This document shows positions 1 through 11,605 of a stretch of DNA of 64,000 nucleotides, in pieces. Where the stretch lies: contig JAMXBD010002779.1 of NCBI GenBank assembly GCA_024138025.1, positions 62,001-126,000 on the forward strand. Direction: 5' to 3'. A model generated the notes under the pieces. The model saw only the letters and a list, made by a program, of their open reading frames with translations. It searched no databases and had not been told where the DNA came from. The position numbers and the translations under genes were made by a program. The DNA is from Combretum micranthum. Taxonomy: Eukaryota > Streptophyta > Magnoliopsida > Myrtales > Combretaceae. Each line of letters begins with the position of its first letter. Position 1 is the stretch's first letter.

Positions 1-777
1 GGAAATTTGGTTCTAATCTTGCCATGAAAGTTTGCCTCTTTAATTCATCACTGTCTCTGTAGGCATCTGGTGCAAATTGTAGTAACCGGTTGAATTCGTG
101 CTCATATTCATCAATTGTCTTACTGCCTTGTATTAAATTCATCAAGTCAGTACTATAATTTGCCTTTAGACTGCTTGGAAAGTATTCTTTTAGAAATTCC
201 TGCTTGAATGTCTCCCAATTGATGGGTTGAGGCAATATCCTTTGTTTAGAATTCCACCACAATCTTGCTCTTAGCCGGAGCAAATAAGTTCCATATGGTA
301 CTCTTAAAGCTCCTGGTACCTGGAAGACATCAAGAGATCGCTCAATTTGAGCTAGCCAATCCTCAGCTTCTTCTGGTTTTCCAGGTAATCCTTCAAAGTA
401 CCTACTACATTTGATAAATTCAGGCAATAAGTTTCTTTGAGGACGCAATGGTGGTGGCGGTGGTAATTCTTGTTCATGTCATATTGGTCCTTGTACTTCA
501 AGAGCCGATTCATTTGGATTTACAGGTCCATTTTCTTGAAATTGAGCAGATGTAGTATATCTTTCATTTCTTCCAGTGTTTATAGGAGGAGCTTCTGGTA
601 CTCCAGCTGGGGTACAACATGTGTTGCTCGCATATTTTGTAGAGCTTGCAAAATTAGTACATTTTGTTGTTGAAGGTTTTTCAACACATCCTTCTAATTG
701 ATTCTGAGGTGGTGCAGGAGTTTTTGGTGGATTTTCAGATATTCTGACATTTCTACTTCTGCCCTTCCTCTTGGCAT
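1..777 (-). pseudogene. Ty3/gypsy gag, 5' part, broken and cut by window edge
   Basis: Read on the minus strand from the ATG at 777, this is the N-terminal and central part of a Ty3/gypsy gag (nucleocapsid precursor of an LTR retrotransposon). A Pro-rich linker (PPPPPLRPQRN) precedes the retrotransposon gag domain, recognisable from FEGLPGKPEEAEDWLAQIE, then RARLWWNSKQR, then FKQEFLKEYFPSSLKANY, then YEHEFNRLLQFAPD. The frame is broken: the ATG frame closes after 27 codons, and the gag frame is regained one base out at a short G run near 762. An in-frame TGA lies at 479-481. The zinc knuckle and pol would lie beyond the left edge. The frame upstream (1080-2006), the primer binding site and the LTR to the right share its orientation, so all belong to one element. 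The long LTRs, tRNA-Met type primer site and gag style suggest a chromovirus (Tekay/Del-like), but that is inference. Confidence 0.85.
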
Positions 778-1079
778 TCTATTATCATAGAACATATTAT
801 CCAAATTAGTTCAAAATTCATACTTAATGAAAGACTACAAATAATCATACATATATCACACATATATTTCATAATCAAAACACACATAATATTATATAGT
901 TAGTGCTTTATATACATTCCAAAATTTGCACTAACACTAGTTCTATTTCCTCTATGATCACATCAAGGATCATCATTCTTCACACTACATGCCATATTCT
1001 ACACAGATAAGTCCATCAAAACATTACATCAGTTATATTATCTATCAAAACATATCATAATCTAAGATTAGGTCTAACT
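778..1079 (-). other. spacer between pre-gag frame and gag
   Basis: AT-rich leader of the same minus-strand retrotransposon, between the stop of the upstream frame and the gag ATG. I see no coding region or clear signal in it. Confidence 0.5.
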
Positions 1080-2006
1080 CTATGGGCTAGGGTGTAAAGG
1101 TCCCTTGCCTTTTCCCCGAAGGCCTAACTGTGGATAGTAATCCTCTTCCTCAGAGCTGCTGTCATCACTCTCAATTCTCCCCTTACTATACCCTGGTGGT
1201 GCTAAAGTCAGGTTGGTATCCATCATCCGGATACCCTTAGGGGCAGGTTTTTCCATGATACTGCGCAGTGATCCATCTTTCTCGATCCATCCACCATGAG
1301 TAGTCCCAATCCAGTGGGCATAATTATAATTGGAGACAAATTTTCCAGCTTCCCTCCTCCTCTTTTTTCCTTCTTTTTCGTCTATCATAGTTGTAGTCAC
1401 ACTCTGCATAACAACTGTGGCTTGCATACCTGCTTGTCTTCTTTTACCAGGTGATCTCATGATGGGCTGGGTCTCACTTTCTTCCTCTGGTATAATAGGA
1501 GGCCTGTTTGTCAAAACACTTCTAGGAAAATGGCTTCTGACCACATGTGTCAGCATCCAATCATCATCAGGAGCAGCATCCTCCCGAACTAAAGCATGAT
1601 CATATCTAATGTCATGTGCATACACCCAATCACCTCCAATAGGAATCCAAATCCTAAAGTCTGGAAGATCGGGTCTCACTGATCGGGCTGATACAATGAA
1701 AGCTATATTATCAATTTCTATGCCTCCACCCCTCTGGTTGATTAATCTTTCAAACCTGTATATGGTCTCTACTGCTGTGCCATTATTTGGAAAAGCTCTT
1801 TCCATCAAGAACAGCCAAGTTTTCAGCAGTGGTTGTAAACCTTTCTTCCAGGTGCTGAAAATTTCATCCAGGGTCTTTGTAATGCCTGACAATGCCAAAT
1901 CTTCTACTAAGACTCGGAGTCGGCGTCTATAATCAGTAAGGGTTTCTTCCTCCATCATACTAAAAATTTGCCATTTAATATGACAAACAGCGGGATTGGT
2001 CTGCAC
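1080..2006 (-). CDS. uncharacterised pre-gag protein of Ty3/gypsy element
   Basis: This is an uninterrupted frame of 308 codons lying between the primer binding site (2187-2198) and the broken gag, in the same orientation. The first codon of the open stretch is GTG (2006); the first ATG is at 1958, giving 292 aa, which is the likelier start. A splice-acceptor-like TGTGTGCAG just before codon 3 means a spliced start is possible. The N-terminal third has helical, Arg/Leu-rich stretches. The middle contains FRIWIPIGGDWVYAHDIRYD. Then come a basic segment (KRRQ; KEGKKRRREAGK), YNYAHWIGTTHGGWIEKDG, and an acidic tail SDDSSSEEEDYY followed by GKGKG. I recognise no domain and cannot assign a function. 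Extra frames upstream of gag are known in some plant Ty3/gypsy lineages (for example Ogre), but homology to those is not shown here. That it stayed open beside a broken gag is notable. Confidence 0.6.
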   Translation of the reverse strand: MQTNPAVCHIKWQIFSMMEEETLTDYRRRLRVLVEDLALSGITKTLDEIFSTWKKGLQPLLKTWLFLMERAFPNNGTAVETIYRFERLINQRGGGIEIDNIAFIVSARSVRPDLPDFRIWIPIGGDWVYAHDIRYDHALVREDAAPDDDWMLTHVVRSHFPRSVLTNRPPIIPEEESETQPIMRSPGKRRQAGMQATVVMQSVTTTMIDEKEGKKRRREAGKFVSNYNYAHWIGTTHGGWIEKDGSLRSIMEKPAPKGIRMMDTNLTLAPPGYSKGRIESDDSSSEEEDYYPQLGLRGKGKGPLHPSP

Positions 2007-2186
2007 ACAATAAAATTTGTATGATTAGTAATCACACAGATTTTATCCCTAATTGTGCATCTAGTACTACTGATAACTACTCCACTAACTTAAATGGTTC
2101 TATTTGGATCTAAACTTGTATTATTAATTTCACATTTACTAATTTACTTTCTTACATATATTTGTCATTCCTATACCATCAACCAT

Positions 2187-2198
2187 GCTCTGATACCA
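2187..2198 (-). promoter_or_regulatory. primer binding site (tRNA-iMet type)
   Basis: The minus strand reads TGGTATCAGAGC, the standard plant retrotransposon primer site complementary to the 3' end of initiator tRNA-Met. It lies 9 nt downstream of the LTR end (GGGCGTGACA at 2208 reading leftward). This fixes the element's orientation and identifies the LTR at 2208-6170 as its 5' LTR. Confidence 0.9.
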
Positions 2199-3921
2199 AC
2201 TTAAATCTGTCACGCCCCGAGGGTATCCTAATAATAGTAACCAAGAAACACTTGATTTCCATTACTAGTTTACCTTCCAGGAATGACATGATTTCATTAA
2301 ACAGGATCTTTTAGTTGCTTGGATAGGATGAACAAACATATATAAGGCATAAATTAGTAAACAACTATCACATAATAAGATATTACAGACCATATGCTTT
2401 ATAAATCCTTACAATCCTTAGCTAATGATTCTAATGCACATTACCTGCATCAAAAAGGATTAATAGAATACATATATTCTAATCCTATACTAGTCTTTAA
2501 GCTTCTAGCTTCTAATTTCTTACCGGACCATGCTCCTGCTAGTAATGAGCCAGGGTCGTAGAGTAAACCTGAAAGGGCTGTTGGAGTATGAGCTAAAACA
2601 CAAGCTCAGTGAATAACTAGAACTTATCACATAATACATAAGTTATTTACAATCATATGAAATGTCAATCAAACATATGTACATACAAGCTTGGATAACC
2701 CGGAATCAAACAGGATGAAGATTTACGCCCTCATCGGGGTTGAAGGATCACAATCTATGGTCCACCTACCCAGGAGAGACTAAGCTTTCAGGAAATAATA
2801 ATATTCAATTAGTTATCTCTTTAACTTATCATGTTGTATTATTTATTTCCTGTTTTAGCTTTAGAAATCCACTAAGTGTTAGCTATTTATGCAATACCAT
2901 AAGCGGCATCCTTCATTTACCATTTAGTTCCTATGGTATTAATAGAACAAAGGTAATCTTGCAATTAACTAATAGCTTTCTCGCCTAGATAATTCAAGCA
3001 TTACCAGAGATCCGAAAAACTAACACGTAGAGGCTACCACTTACTCAAATGCTATTGATGCGACATATGTAATGTATGACAAATTTTTTATGTACCAGTA
3101 GTTTTTATTCAATTTGAAGGTGATCAAGCATTACAAACATTCAATCATGTTATATAGGCAATACAGACATATACAACTCTGTATCACTTATAATAGAGTG
3201 ACTTGGCAAGCAATGCAATACCATACACAGTTTCCACAAACCAAACAGTACACCAAATTTTTATTATCTTTTATTTAAGATTCACTAACTTAACAAGCAC
3301 AACCAATGTAATAACACTGAGTTACTCACCTGCTCATGTTATTCAGTCGTAGTAATCCTTAGGAAAGTCCTCACCAATACCCGAGTTACCTATTGAGAGG
3401 ATTAATATATCATTAATGATACAAGACTATATAACCTAACTCTTATGAATATTTAAGTGTTCTAATGCTGCCGGGCTTCTGTTTTATTATTAACTGGTTC
3501 CTTGAGGATGATACTTAAGTATTAATTCATCTTTATCTCAAGTTACTTGATTTAACTTTGGTTTGATACTTAAATCTATTGATTGGGTACTCGGAAAGTT
3601 TAACAATTTAGCTAATTCATTTTCATTGTCTAAAATTATTAGTTTTCTTTTTATTTACTTAATAAATTTTTCTCGTAAAATATAGATATCTCTATATTCA
3701 CGAATTTGGATTATTTAAATTTCCATTGTTATCTTAATCATTTATAATAAGTTATTTCAATACATATTTAGTATTTATTAGACTCGTAAAATTTTGTTCT
3801 TATAAACCAATTAAATACAAACTTAATGAAAAATAAATTTATTAATATAAAGATTTGTTAACTTAATTACAATTATTTTCAAAAATTCTCCTTTTTGCCG
3901 CAATTAATAAAAATATTCGTA

Positions 3922-3925
<4 letters not shown>

Positions 3926-3962
<37 letters not shown>
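3926..3962. repeat. (TAA)n microsatellite
   Basis: About a dozen AAT/TAA trinucleotide units inside the family A LTR. Confidence 0.9.
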
Positions 3963-3965
<3 letters not shown>

Positions 3966-5339
3966 TAATTCCGAAAAAGACAATAAAATTAAATAAAGTA
4001 AAATAATTACTTTTCATAATAACAATACTTGTATTATTTGTTTTATACTTTAATTCATACTAATTGTAAGTTCTTATTAAATAATATTACTAAAATAACT
4101 TTGATCTTAACTTTTGATTTTTATTTTAGAATTTATATATAATATTATTTCAGGAATGATATTTTGAAAAATAATACTAATTTTAGAATTCTCTTAATAA
4201 TATTAAAAATATTAGTAATTATGATTGTAAAATTTATTAAACTAGGATTAATTAACAAGGATAATTTATATTGCTAAAATCTTTTCTGGTTAATATTAAT
4301 AGGTTCATTATAAATATTTAAATATATATATTTAATAATACTAGAAAAATATTTCATTTTTAAATTTAAATATTTTAAAAATTTTGAGATTATTTCACTA
4401 AATAATATATTACTTATAATCTTTACAGAAAAATAAATAAATAAAGTAATAATAATAATAATAATTCTAAAATTATTTATATCATTAATTATTCTATAAT
4501 TTAATTTAAACAACTTCGTTTTTTTTTTTTTTTAATTGTTGCCAAGGGGTACAAGGGTGGAACACGTCCCGTGTTTCCCCCCGTACTCTTCGGGGAAGCA
4601 CTGTTCATCATCTTCCCCGATGAACTCGATCGATTTCTGAAGTTGGAAAGTCGGTTTTCCGGTTCCTTTAAGCTCCTATAACACTAAACTACTTAAATAG
4701 CTCAATCAAACATCAAATCAACAACATGTTCCATGATTTTTCGAATCATCAAGGTAACTTAGGGTTTTCGAAAATCACCTTCGTCGTGCCTCCTCGATGA
4801 AATCCAAAGCTTCTTATTCATTTGGTTAGGTTCCTAAGATGTTCAGAAGTCAATATCAATCCTTAGTTTTGAAAGAAAACGCGTTGAATTACATCAACTT
4901 ACCTTGAGCTCGTTTTAAGCTTTTTTTCGCAATTTTTTGTCCTTAGATTCTAACTGGGTTGGTTGATGCGTTTTAAATCCTATTCTCAGGCTGATTTAAC
5001 TACTAATAGGGAGTGGTTTGATTCTAGAAAGTTTGAAAAAAGATGATGTTCGTTTGCTTCTCCTTCAAGTGTTCTTGATATAGGTATATATAGAGAAAAA
5101 AAATAAACAAAGGCTACGTGTTTCCTTCTCCATAATTGATCCAAACTGCCTCTAATTGTTGCTATTTCATCAATTTGTTGTATTGTCATTAATGTAAGAA
5201 TGATTTGGCAGGTTTAGATTGGTTTGTAGTTAGATTTTGCTTGACTTTTGTTGAATTATTGAGGATGTTTCGGCTCACTTGGATCAAGAAGATCAAAGCC
5301 CTTAAAAAAAATTTGAAAAACGTCTCCTGCAAGTGTTTG

Positions 5340-5361
5340 ATATATATATATATATATATAT
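5340..5361. repeat. (TA)n microsatellite
   Basis: An uninterrupted run of TA dinucleotides inside the family A LTR. Confidence 0.9.
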
Positions 5362-6321
5362 TATTTAGATAATATTTAGTTAAATTTTATGGAAGTTTTT
5401 ACACTAATCAGGTATAATTTAGCTAATATATGTAAATTTTTATACAAAAATATTTTTAATGAATCCTACAAGATATTTAGTTTATCAAACAATACAAATT
5501 TAAGTTTTAATTTTACGTGATTATTTGTTTAAGAAAGATTTATCTCCTGCGATTTAGGTTTTCTAAGCTAGTTGGGTCAATTTTTGTTTTAGGCTTTAAG
5601 GGCTTAAGAAAACCCTAATTTGAATACTGGTGTAAATCAAATCTTTGTTTGAAGTCTAGATCTTGAGTTATATATCAGTTTATATTTTTATTGTGTATTT
5701 ATAATTCTAACAGTTTATCTTAAGGTTGCCATTTTCTGACTATAAACATATTGGATCGATTACTTAATATTACTGCAAATATATAAGCTAAATTAGTTAT
5801 ATATTTTAAATTTGGATACCCACTATGAAATCTTATCAAAATAGTTTATTACTAACTAGGAATTTCAATTTTTAGGGTTTAAGCCCAAGTATAGGTTCTT
5901 TATTACTTATTGTTTTAATTTCTAGTCTTTATTTAGTACAACAGTAGTCACTTAATTCATATATTTATGTTTTCCCATTTAATCTATTTGTTTGAAAAGG
6001 GTTCGAGTTCAGGATTTGAAGTTTCTTTTAATCATATCTTGAATTATCAATTCAAGATACGAAATCTCGTTTTTGGTATCAGTTAGGGTCAAAGAAGTTC
6101 TTTATTCAGTTTATGGATCCTAACCCAGCCAAATTTAAATTATGTATCTAATCTTGACTCCAAATTGCTTTATTTTATTTCCTTTTATTAATTAAAACAA
6201 ACCCTAATTCACTTACTATAAATAATCCTTTACTTTTCTCTCTTTCACTTTATTTCATTTGTTCAAAAACTCACAAAATCCTCTCCATTTTCCCCTTAGT
6301 GCTGTGAGCTCCCACCACCAC

Positions 6322-6336
6322 CACACACACACACGA
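6322..6336. repeat. short (CA)n tract
   Basis: A CACACACACACA-type run following CCACCACCA within the transcribed part of the family B LTR. A similar tract occurs at the matching place in the nested copy near 8660-8688. Confidence 0.7.
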
Positions 6337-8658
6337 GCTTCATTTCTTCTTCATTTTTCCACTTGATTCAACTTTAGGTGATAAATCCTAAGCCTTTTTA
6401 CCATTTAATCTTGTAATGGCAAGATTATTCATGTGTATTTTCACATTAAGTCCCCATGAGCATTTGCTAAGGACAAGAAAATACTAATACATGAATATCA
6501 AGCCATCACAAGAGTGGATCTTGTGTTTAAGTGTGTTTTCATCATGTGATCTTCATGTTCAGGCATATAAAAGTAGATTAAAGTGGAGATCTTACATAAA
6601 AATCCATGTTCATGCTTTCAAACTTCATTTCATGCATCATAAGTAGTAGATCGAGCATTTAGATACTCACATTATACTTGACATTCATGATCTCATGAAT
6701 ATTTTGTGTTTTCATGCATTAATGCTCATAAAGGCTTTGTTTTGTGCATCTAAATGTTGTAGCTAGTAGATCTTTAAGTAGATAAGATGAGGAATTTAAA
6801 AAGGACAAGTTTTTGGTTGAAATGTTCAAATAAAAATTCGTATGACTTCAAAGCTATGTTTTAAAAACCCTTTTATCAACTTTAAAACTTGTGTTTTATA
6901 TTAAAAATGAAGGGTATAGTTAATAGGTATCATTAAGTAATGATTTTTATAAGTTGAAATAAGTTTTGATGAGATTAATGTGTAAAACAAAGAATAGAAA
7001 CAATATAAGAAATTTTGAGTTACTACTCAATTTACGAAATTCGTAATTTTGAAATATCACGATAAAAACACCTATTTTCTAAGCCCAAAATGAAATTTTT
7101 ATTTAATAAATGAAGTCCTTAAGGGATAGGCATAGTAAAGCTTTAAATTTTAATGCATTAAACAAGTTTTTCTTAAAGAAAACATTCAAAAACTAAAATT
7201 CTAAAAATTCGGATTTTGGAATTTACCCTATTTGAAAACATGTTTACAAAGTGCAAAATGGGGATTTTTATGTAGAAATGAAGGTCTTAAGTAATAGATA
7301 TAAGGGAGATTCAATTCTAGCTAAGCTAACTAGAAATTCTTAAGAAATAATTCCTAAACAAATGAAGATGATCAAAGTTAGGAAACTAGTTTTCTTGAAA
7401 GTAGTTATACTTGAAGTCTTGCAAAAATAAAGAGTTTTAAAATTTTCTTTTAACAAGTACCATGTCACGCCCCGGAGGGTACCCTAAATGTGGCAGTCCA
7501 CTGCATATAATATTAAAGCTAATGAATGACAACCTTAGTCACGCAGGAGCTTGGATATCACATGCAAGGCGTGCTTCTAAGATAGTAGGAGACTCACAGG
7601 GGTATTACATTTAAGTAGATAATAAAAGCATGCAAGAACTTATGTAAATAATCGTAGAATATTCATTTGAATAATTATCTCTTACAACTCCTTGGGGGCA
7701 TTCCCCCGTCTTAAAAGTCTTGTTTAACTAAACCATTAACAAAAATATACTTAACTATAATATAAGCCTACTATAGAGATTTTCTTGGAAGTCTATGCTC
7801 AAAATTAAACACATACAACTTCTTCAAAAAACTCCTAGTAGCTCTGACTCATACTTGGCAAACGGGGCTCCTCGGTGCCAACCATATGTGTAAACCTCGG
7901 TATTCTTAGTGGTTAAGTAAACCCGGGAGTTGAAAAGCGAAACCCTAATCCAGTCCAGTTTAAGTCTAGTGAGAGAAGCTTAGAAACCCTAAATCCGGCT
8001 TTCCTTCGGTTTCTTAATAAAAGAAGTTTTACAAAGTAAATGAATATGAATTATTGTTTTAAAGTGTATTTTAAACCTTAGAAAGTTTTAAATTCGGGAA
8101 TTTTTCAATTCCAGGCCTTCCCGAGCTCAATTACGGAAAAACGTGCCCCAGGACCACAAACTCAGAAAAATATTTCGGAATATTCATTAGAACCGTAATT
8201 TTATGAGGATTTCAAAAATATCAATTTCATAATTTTTCGGGCTATAAAAATTACAATTATGGCCTTTTTCCCGTGTTTTCTTTACAACCAGTAAAGTAGA
8301 TGTCTTGTCTACTATTCACAAGTACAACCTACACTACACACTACCCATACCCTATTCTTACATCCTTACAACTACTCATTACAATTTTCTTTTCCAAGAA
8401 ATTTTGTTTCTTAATTAATTAATACAATTATAACATTTTATTACATAAAATACAAATTTTATCAAATTTCAACTCTCTCTCTCCCTCCCACACCCCATGG
8501 CTGGCGCCCCCATCGCCAATTCCCCCTCGTTTTTGTTTTATTTTTGCTATTTTTATTCAATTAAAACCCTAAGCTCATTTTCTCTCTCTCTCCTCATTTT
8601 CACTCTTTCAAATTTTTACAAGGATGAAAAACTCTCTCCCCTCCTCTCAAGTTTCCGT

Positions 8659-8690
8659 GACACACACACACCACACACACACACTCACAA
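8659..8690. repeat. (CA)n microsatellite
   Basis: ACACACACAC runs interrupted once, inside the nested family B LTR. The surrounding short open frame (8497-8718) is not a gene. Confidence 0.8.
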
Positions 8691-10570
8691 GCTTGTTTTC
8701 TCTTCTTTTCATCTCTAAATCTCCATTAAAGTGATGATTCCAAGCTTTGTTCTTCCTAAATCTTGTAATGGCAAGGCCATTCTTGAGTGTTTTCCACTTT
8801 AAATCCCAATGAGCATATGCTAGGAATAAGGAAACACTAATACAAGAATGTCAAGCCATCACAAGAAGTAGATCTAGTGTTTAAAAGAGTTTTTGTTGAA
8901 ATAATGTTATGTTCATGCATGTAAAGTAGAGATCTTGCATGGAAATTTATGTTCATGCCATGAAACTTATGATTCATGCACTATATATGGTAAATCTAGT
9001 GTTTAGACACTCATACCTTCATCTACATTTATGTTCATATGGTTATTTTGAGCTTTCATGCATTAATGATCATAAAAGCTTAGCCTTGCATGTGTATAGA
9101 TGTGTTAGATGATAGATCTTCATGTATAGGAGGCAAGAAACTTGAAAAAGAAAAGATTTTTGCTAGAAGTGTCTTATGGAAATTCGGATGATTTTGGAAC
9201 CCTATTTTAAAAACCACTAAAACCACTTTGAAACTCATATTTTTCATGAAAAATGAAAGGTTTATGTAATAGGTATCTTTAAGGAATGATTTTTACAAGT
9301 TTAGATGAGCTTAGGCATGAGTAATAGGTAAAACAAGTAGTGGAGTTAGAATGGAAAATTTTGAGATAGTAGTTAATTTGTTAAATTCGTATTTTGGAGT
9401 AATGCCTATACAAACACCTAATATTCAAGCTCAAATTGCAAGTTTTATGAGTGAAATGAAGTCCTTAGGCAATAGATAATAAAGCTTCAAATTTTGATGT
9501 ATTAAACAAGTTTTCTCATAGGAAAAATGCAAGAAAAGAAAATTTCCAAAATTCGGATTTTTGTGAAAAACTTTTTAAAAACATATTTGCCAAGTGAAAA
9601 ATGTAGATTTTTATGCATAAATGAAGGTCATGCATAGTATAGATGTTAAGGACTCATTTTTATTTAGATAGTAAATGAATCCTAAGAATAAGATCTTAAA
9701 AACCCTAGGGAATGCAAAGTTGGAAAGAATAGATTTTTAGAAGTGACCATCATGGAGTTTTATAATAATTAGGAGTTCATAAGAGCTCATCATCAAAAAT
9801 CATCAAGACCATGCATATATTGAGCTCATTACATGACATTCATACCAGGAATTCATTCATATACCATCTATACATGAATCATACTAGAAACATTTTTACC
9901 AAATGCGAAACAATTTTTTCGGAAAGGGGGGAGTTATAGAACAGATCTGATCCCACTGTTCCATGACCTTAATGTTTTCAAAACTTGAAAATAATATTAG
10001 AATTAGATAGATCTTTCAAAGTAGATAGAAATTGATATAAAATTTGCGAAATTCCGAGTTAAAATAGCCAAGTTATGGCCGTTTTAAGTTGGAACTTCTT
10101 CAAATAGCGAGAATTCCGATTTTATCTAGCATAGATGCATAGCTTGAATTATTAAGTGATGAGATTCTTATTAGGTTGTTCTTATTGGTAGGTGATCCCG
10201 AGCACGACAATACCCTACCACCCGACTACTACTATTAAGAGATCGGCGTACCATAGCCGAGTGAATATTACTTCCGCTCTCAATTATTGCTTACGATTGT
10301 AATGATAGTGGCATTAGTTGTTTAGGCAAAGATAAAAATGATTATGCATGATGGGGTATATGGGAATTATATACTTGTCTGCTGTTGATATGTGAAGTTG
10401 AACTTAAGGAATATCGAAACCGGTGTTAAGATGCTGCTTGTATAGCGAGGAGTTGTAATTGATTGTCTGCGAATAATTGTTGGTCACCTAAAAGAATTGG
10501 ATTAATCTATTATTGGACCCCAATTATAATTGAACTCATTCATATCACGACGGGGAAGGAGCATTAGCAT

Positions 10571-10680
10571 TTGTTGGTTTTTCGTGATCCATAAAATGAA
10601 ATTGTTGGTTAAATCATGATCTATAAAATGAAATTGTTGGTTAATCGCGATCCATAAAACGAATTATTGTTCAGTTGACC
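10571..10680 (+). repeat. ~33-bp tandem subrepeats in LTR
   Basis: Three successive imperfect units built on GTTGGTTAATCGTGATCC followed by ATAAAACGAATT. The same subrepeats recur at 14899-15005 and, with one unit fewer, at 15655-15722 in the other plus-strand family B copy, so unit number varies between copies. Confidence 0.75.
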
Positions 10681-11524
10681 GTGAGCTTAAATGGCATCGT
10701 ACCGCAGGATTCGTTAATCTGCTAACCCGGGATGGAGGGCGCAAGTCCATCCACATATGATTTCCGGCTAGTCATATGTTTGTTGAACTCATTTGTTTGA
10801 TGCATTTCACTTGCTTGAATGATTTGTCTTAATTGTGATATGGAAGTTTTCACTCACTAAGCTAGTTAGCTTACACCCCTATAGTTTTTACTTGTTGCAG
10901 CATGAATTCATTTGGCTTAGGCTAAGGCAGGCTACAGCTCAGGTACCGGAGCTAGGAATTTCCTTTAGAAGTTTATTTCGATTTTGTTTAGACTTCCGTT
11001 GGAAACTAAAGGACTCTGGATGACTGTAATGGACTTAATATTATTTGCAGGGGAATGCCCTTAGACTTTGTAAATTATATATTGTTTTGGTTTATTATCT
11101 ATGGCTAATGAATGCCACATTAAACTTCTTAACTCCATTGATTGAGTATTCTATTGTCGTAAAGGGACGCTTTACATCTATACAAGACTCCCGAAGGGCT
11201 TAGATAGAATTTCGAGAGTCTTATATAGTATGTGGCGGGCTGTTACGTTTAGGATACCCCTATGGGGCGTGACAATAGGTAATCATACTGTAATAGAAAG
11301 CTATAAAGGTATAAGCAAAACTAGCTTAGTGAGTTAACTCCTATCTATAAAACATTTCCATATATCAAACAAGTATTTAAACAATCATATGATAATGCAT
11401 CAATTACATGAGCAAACAAAATACACAAGATTAACCGAAAATCATGTGTAGCATGGATTTTATGCTCTCCATGTCAAGGGTTGGGAGGTTACAAGCCCAT
11501 ACGACCATCAATATTTGCAGATTT

Positions 11525-11605
11525 GCTGGCTCCTACTCACCCTGTAGACTTTTCAGCTCCTATTGGCCCATGTAGGCTTTCTGGCTCCTACTAGCCACCA
11601 CTACA
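11525..11605 (-). repeat. ~30-bp tandem subrepeats in LTR
   Basis: Three units of the form GGCTCCTACT plus about 20 bp ending CTTT (GGCTCCTACTCACCCTGTAG; AGCTCCTATTGGCCCATGTA; GGCTCCTACTAGCC). They lie inside the minus-strand family B LTR. A diverged version, AGGAGCCCGAAAGAAC, occurs in the plus-strand copy near 31642. Confidence 0.65.

Larger units (their letters stand above)
2208..6170 (-). mobile_element. 5' LTR of minus-strand Ty3/gypsy element (family A), end-truncated
   Basis: On the plus strand this starts TGTCACGCCCCGAGGGTA, the inverted 3' end of the LTR, next to the primer binding site. It aligns along most of its length with the solo LTR at 21854-25278: the shared segments around 2281, 4600 (ACTGTTCATCATCTTCCCC), 4900 (ACCTTGAGCTCGTTTTAAGC) and 6060 (CGTTTTTGGTAT) keep order and orientation. 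A TATA-like CTATATATACC on the minus strand lies near 5081-5093. The distal end is missing about 80 bp compared with the complete copy, because similarity stops near 6165-6185 where an oppositely oriented LTR begins. The boundary is therefore approximate. There is no coding content; the many AT-rich frames inside are noise. Confidence 0.8.
7889..11274 (+). mobile_element. family B solo LTR, plus strand, nested inside another LTR
   Basis: It starts TGTAAACCTCGG at 7889 and ends TATGGGGCGTGACA at 11274 (3386 bp). The flanks are ATATG (7884-7888) and ATAGG (11275-11279), a likely 5-bp target duplication with one mismatch. Its body matches the other family B copies, including the segment with the 33-bp subrepeats and the 3' part GGGGAATGCCCTTAGA. 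It is the youngest layer of the stack at this locus by position, because it interrupts the minus-strand LTR, which itself interrupts the outer plus-strand LTR. Confidence 0.85.

Noticed and set aside
1330..1932. Two plus-strand frames of 89 and 107 aa
   Set aside because: Antisense shadows of the longer minus-strand pre-gag frame, which fits the element's orientation.
8497..8718. 73-aa frame ending in TPHTHTHK
   Set aside because: Low-complexity CT and CA repeats in an LTR; not conserved in sister copies.
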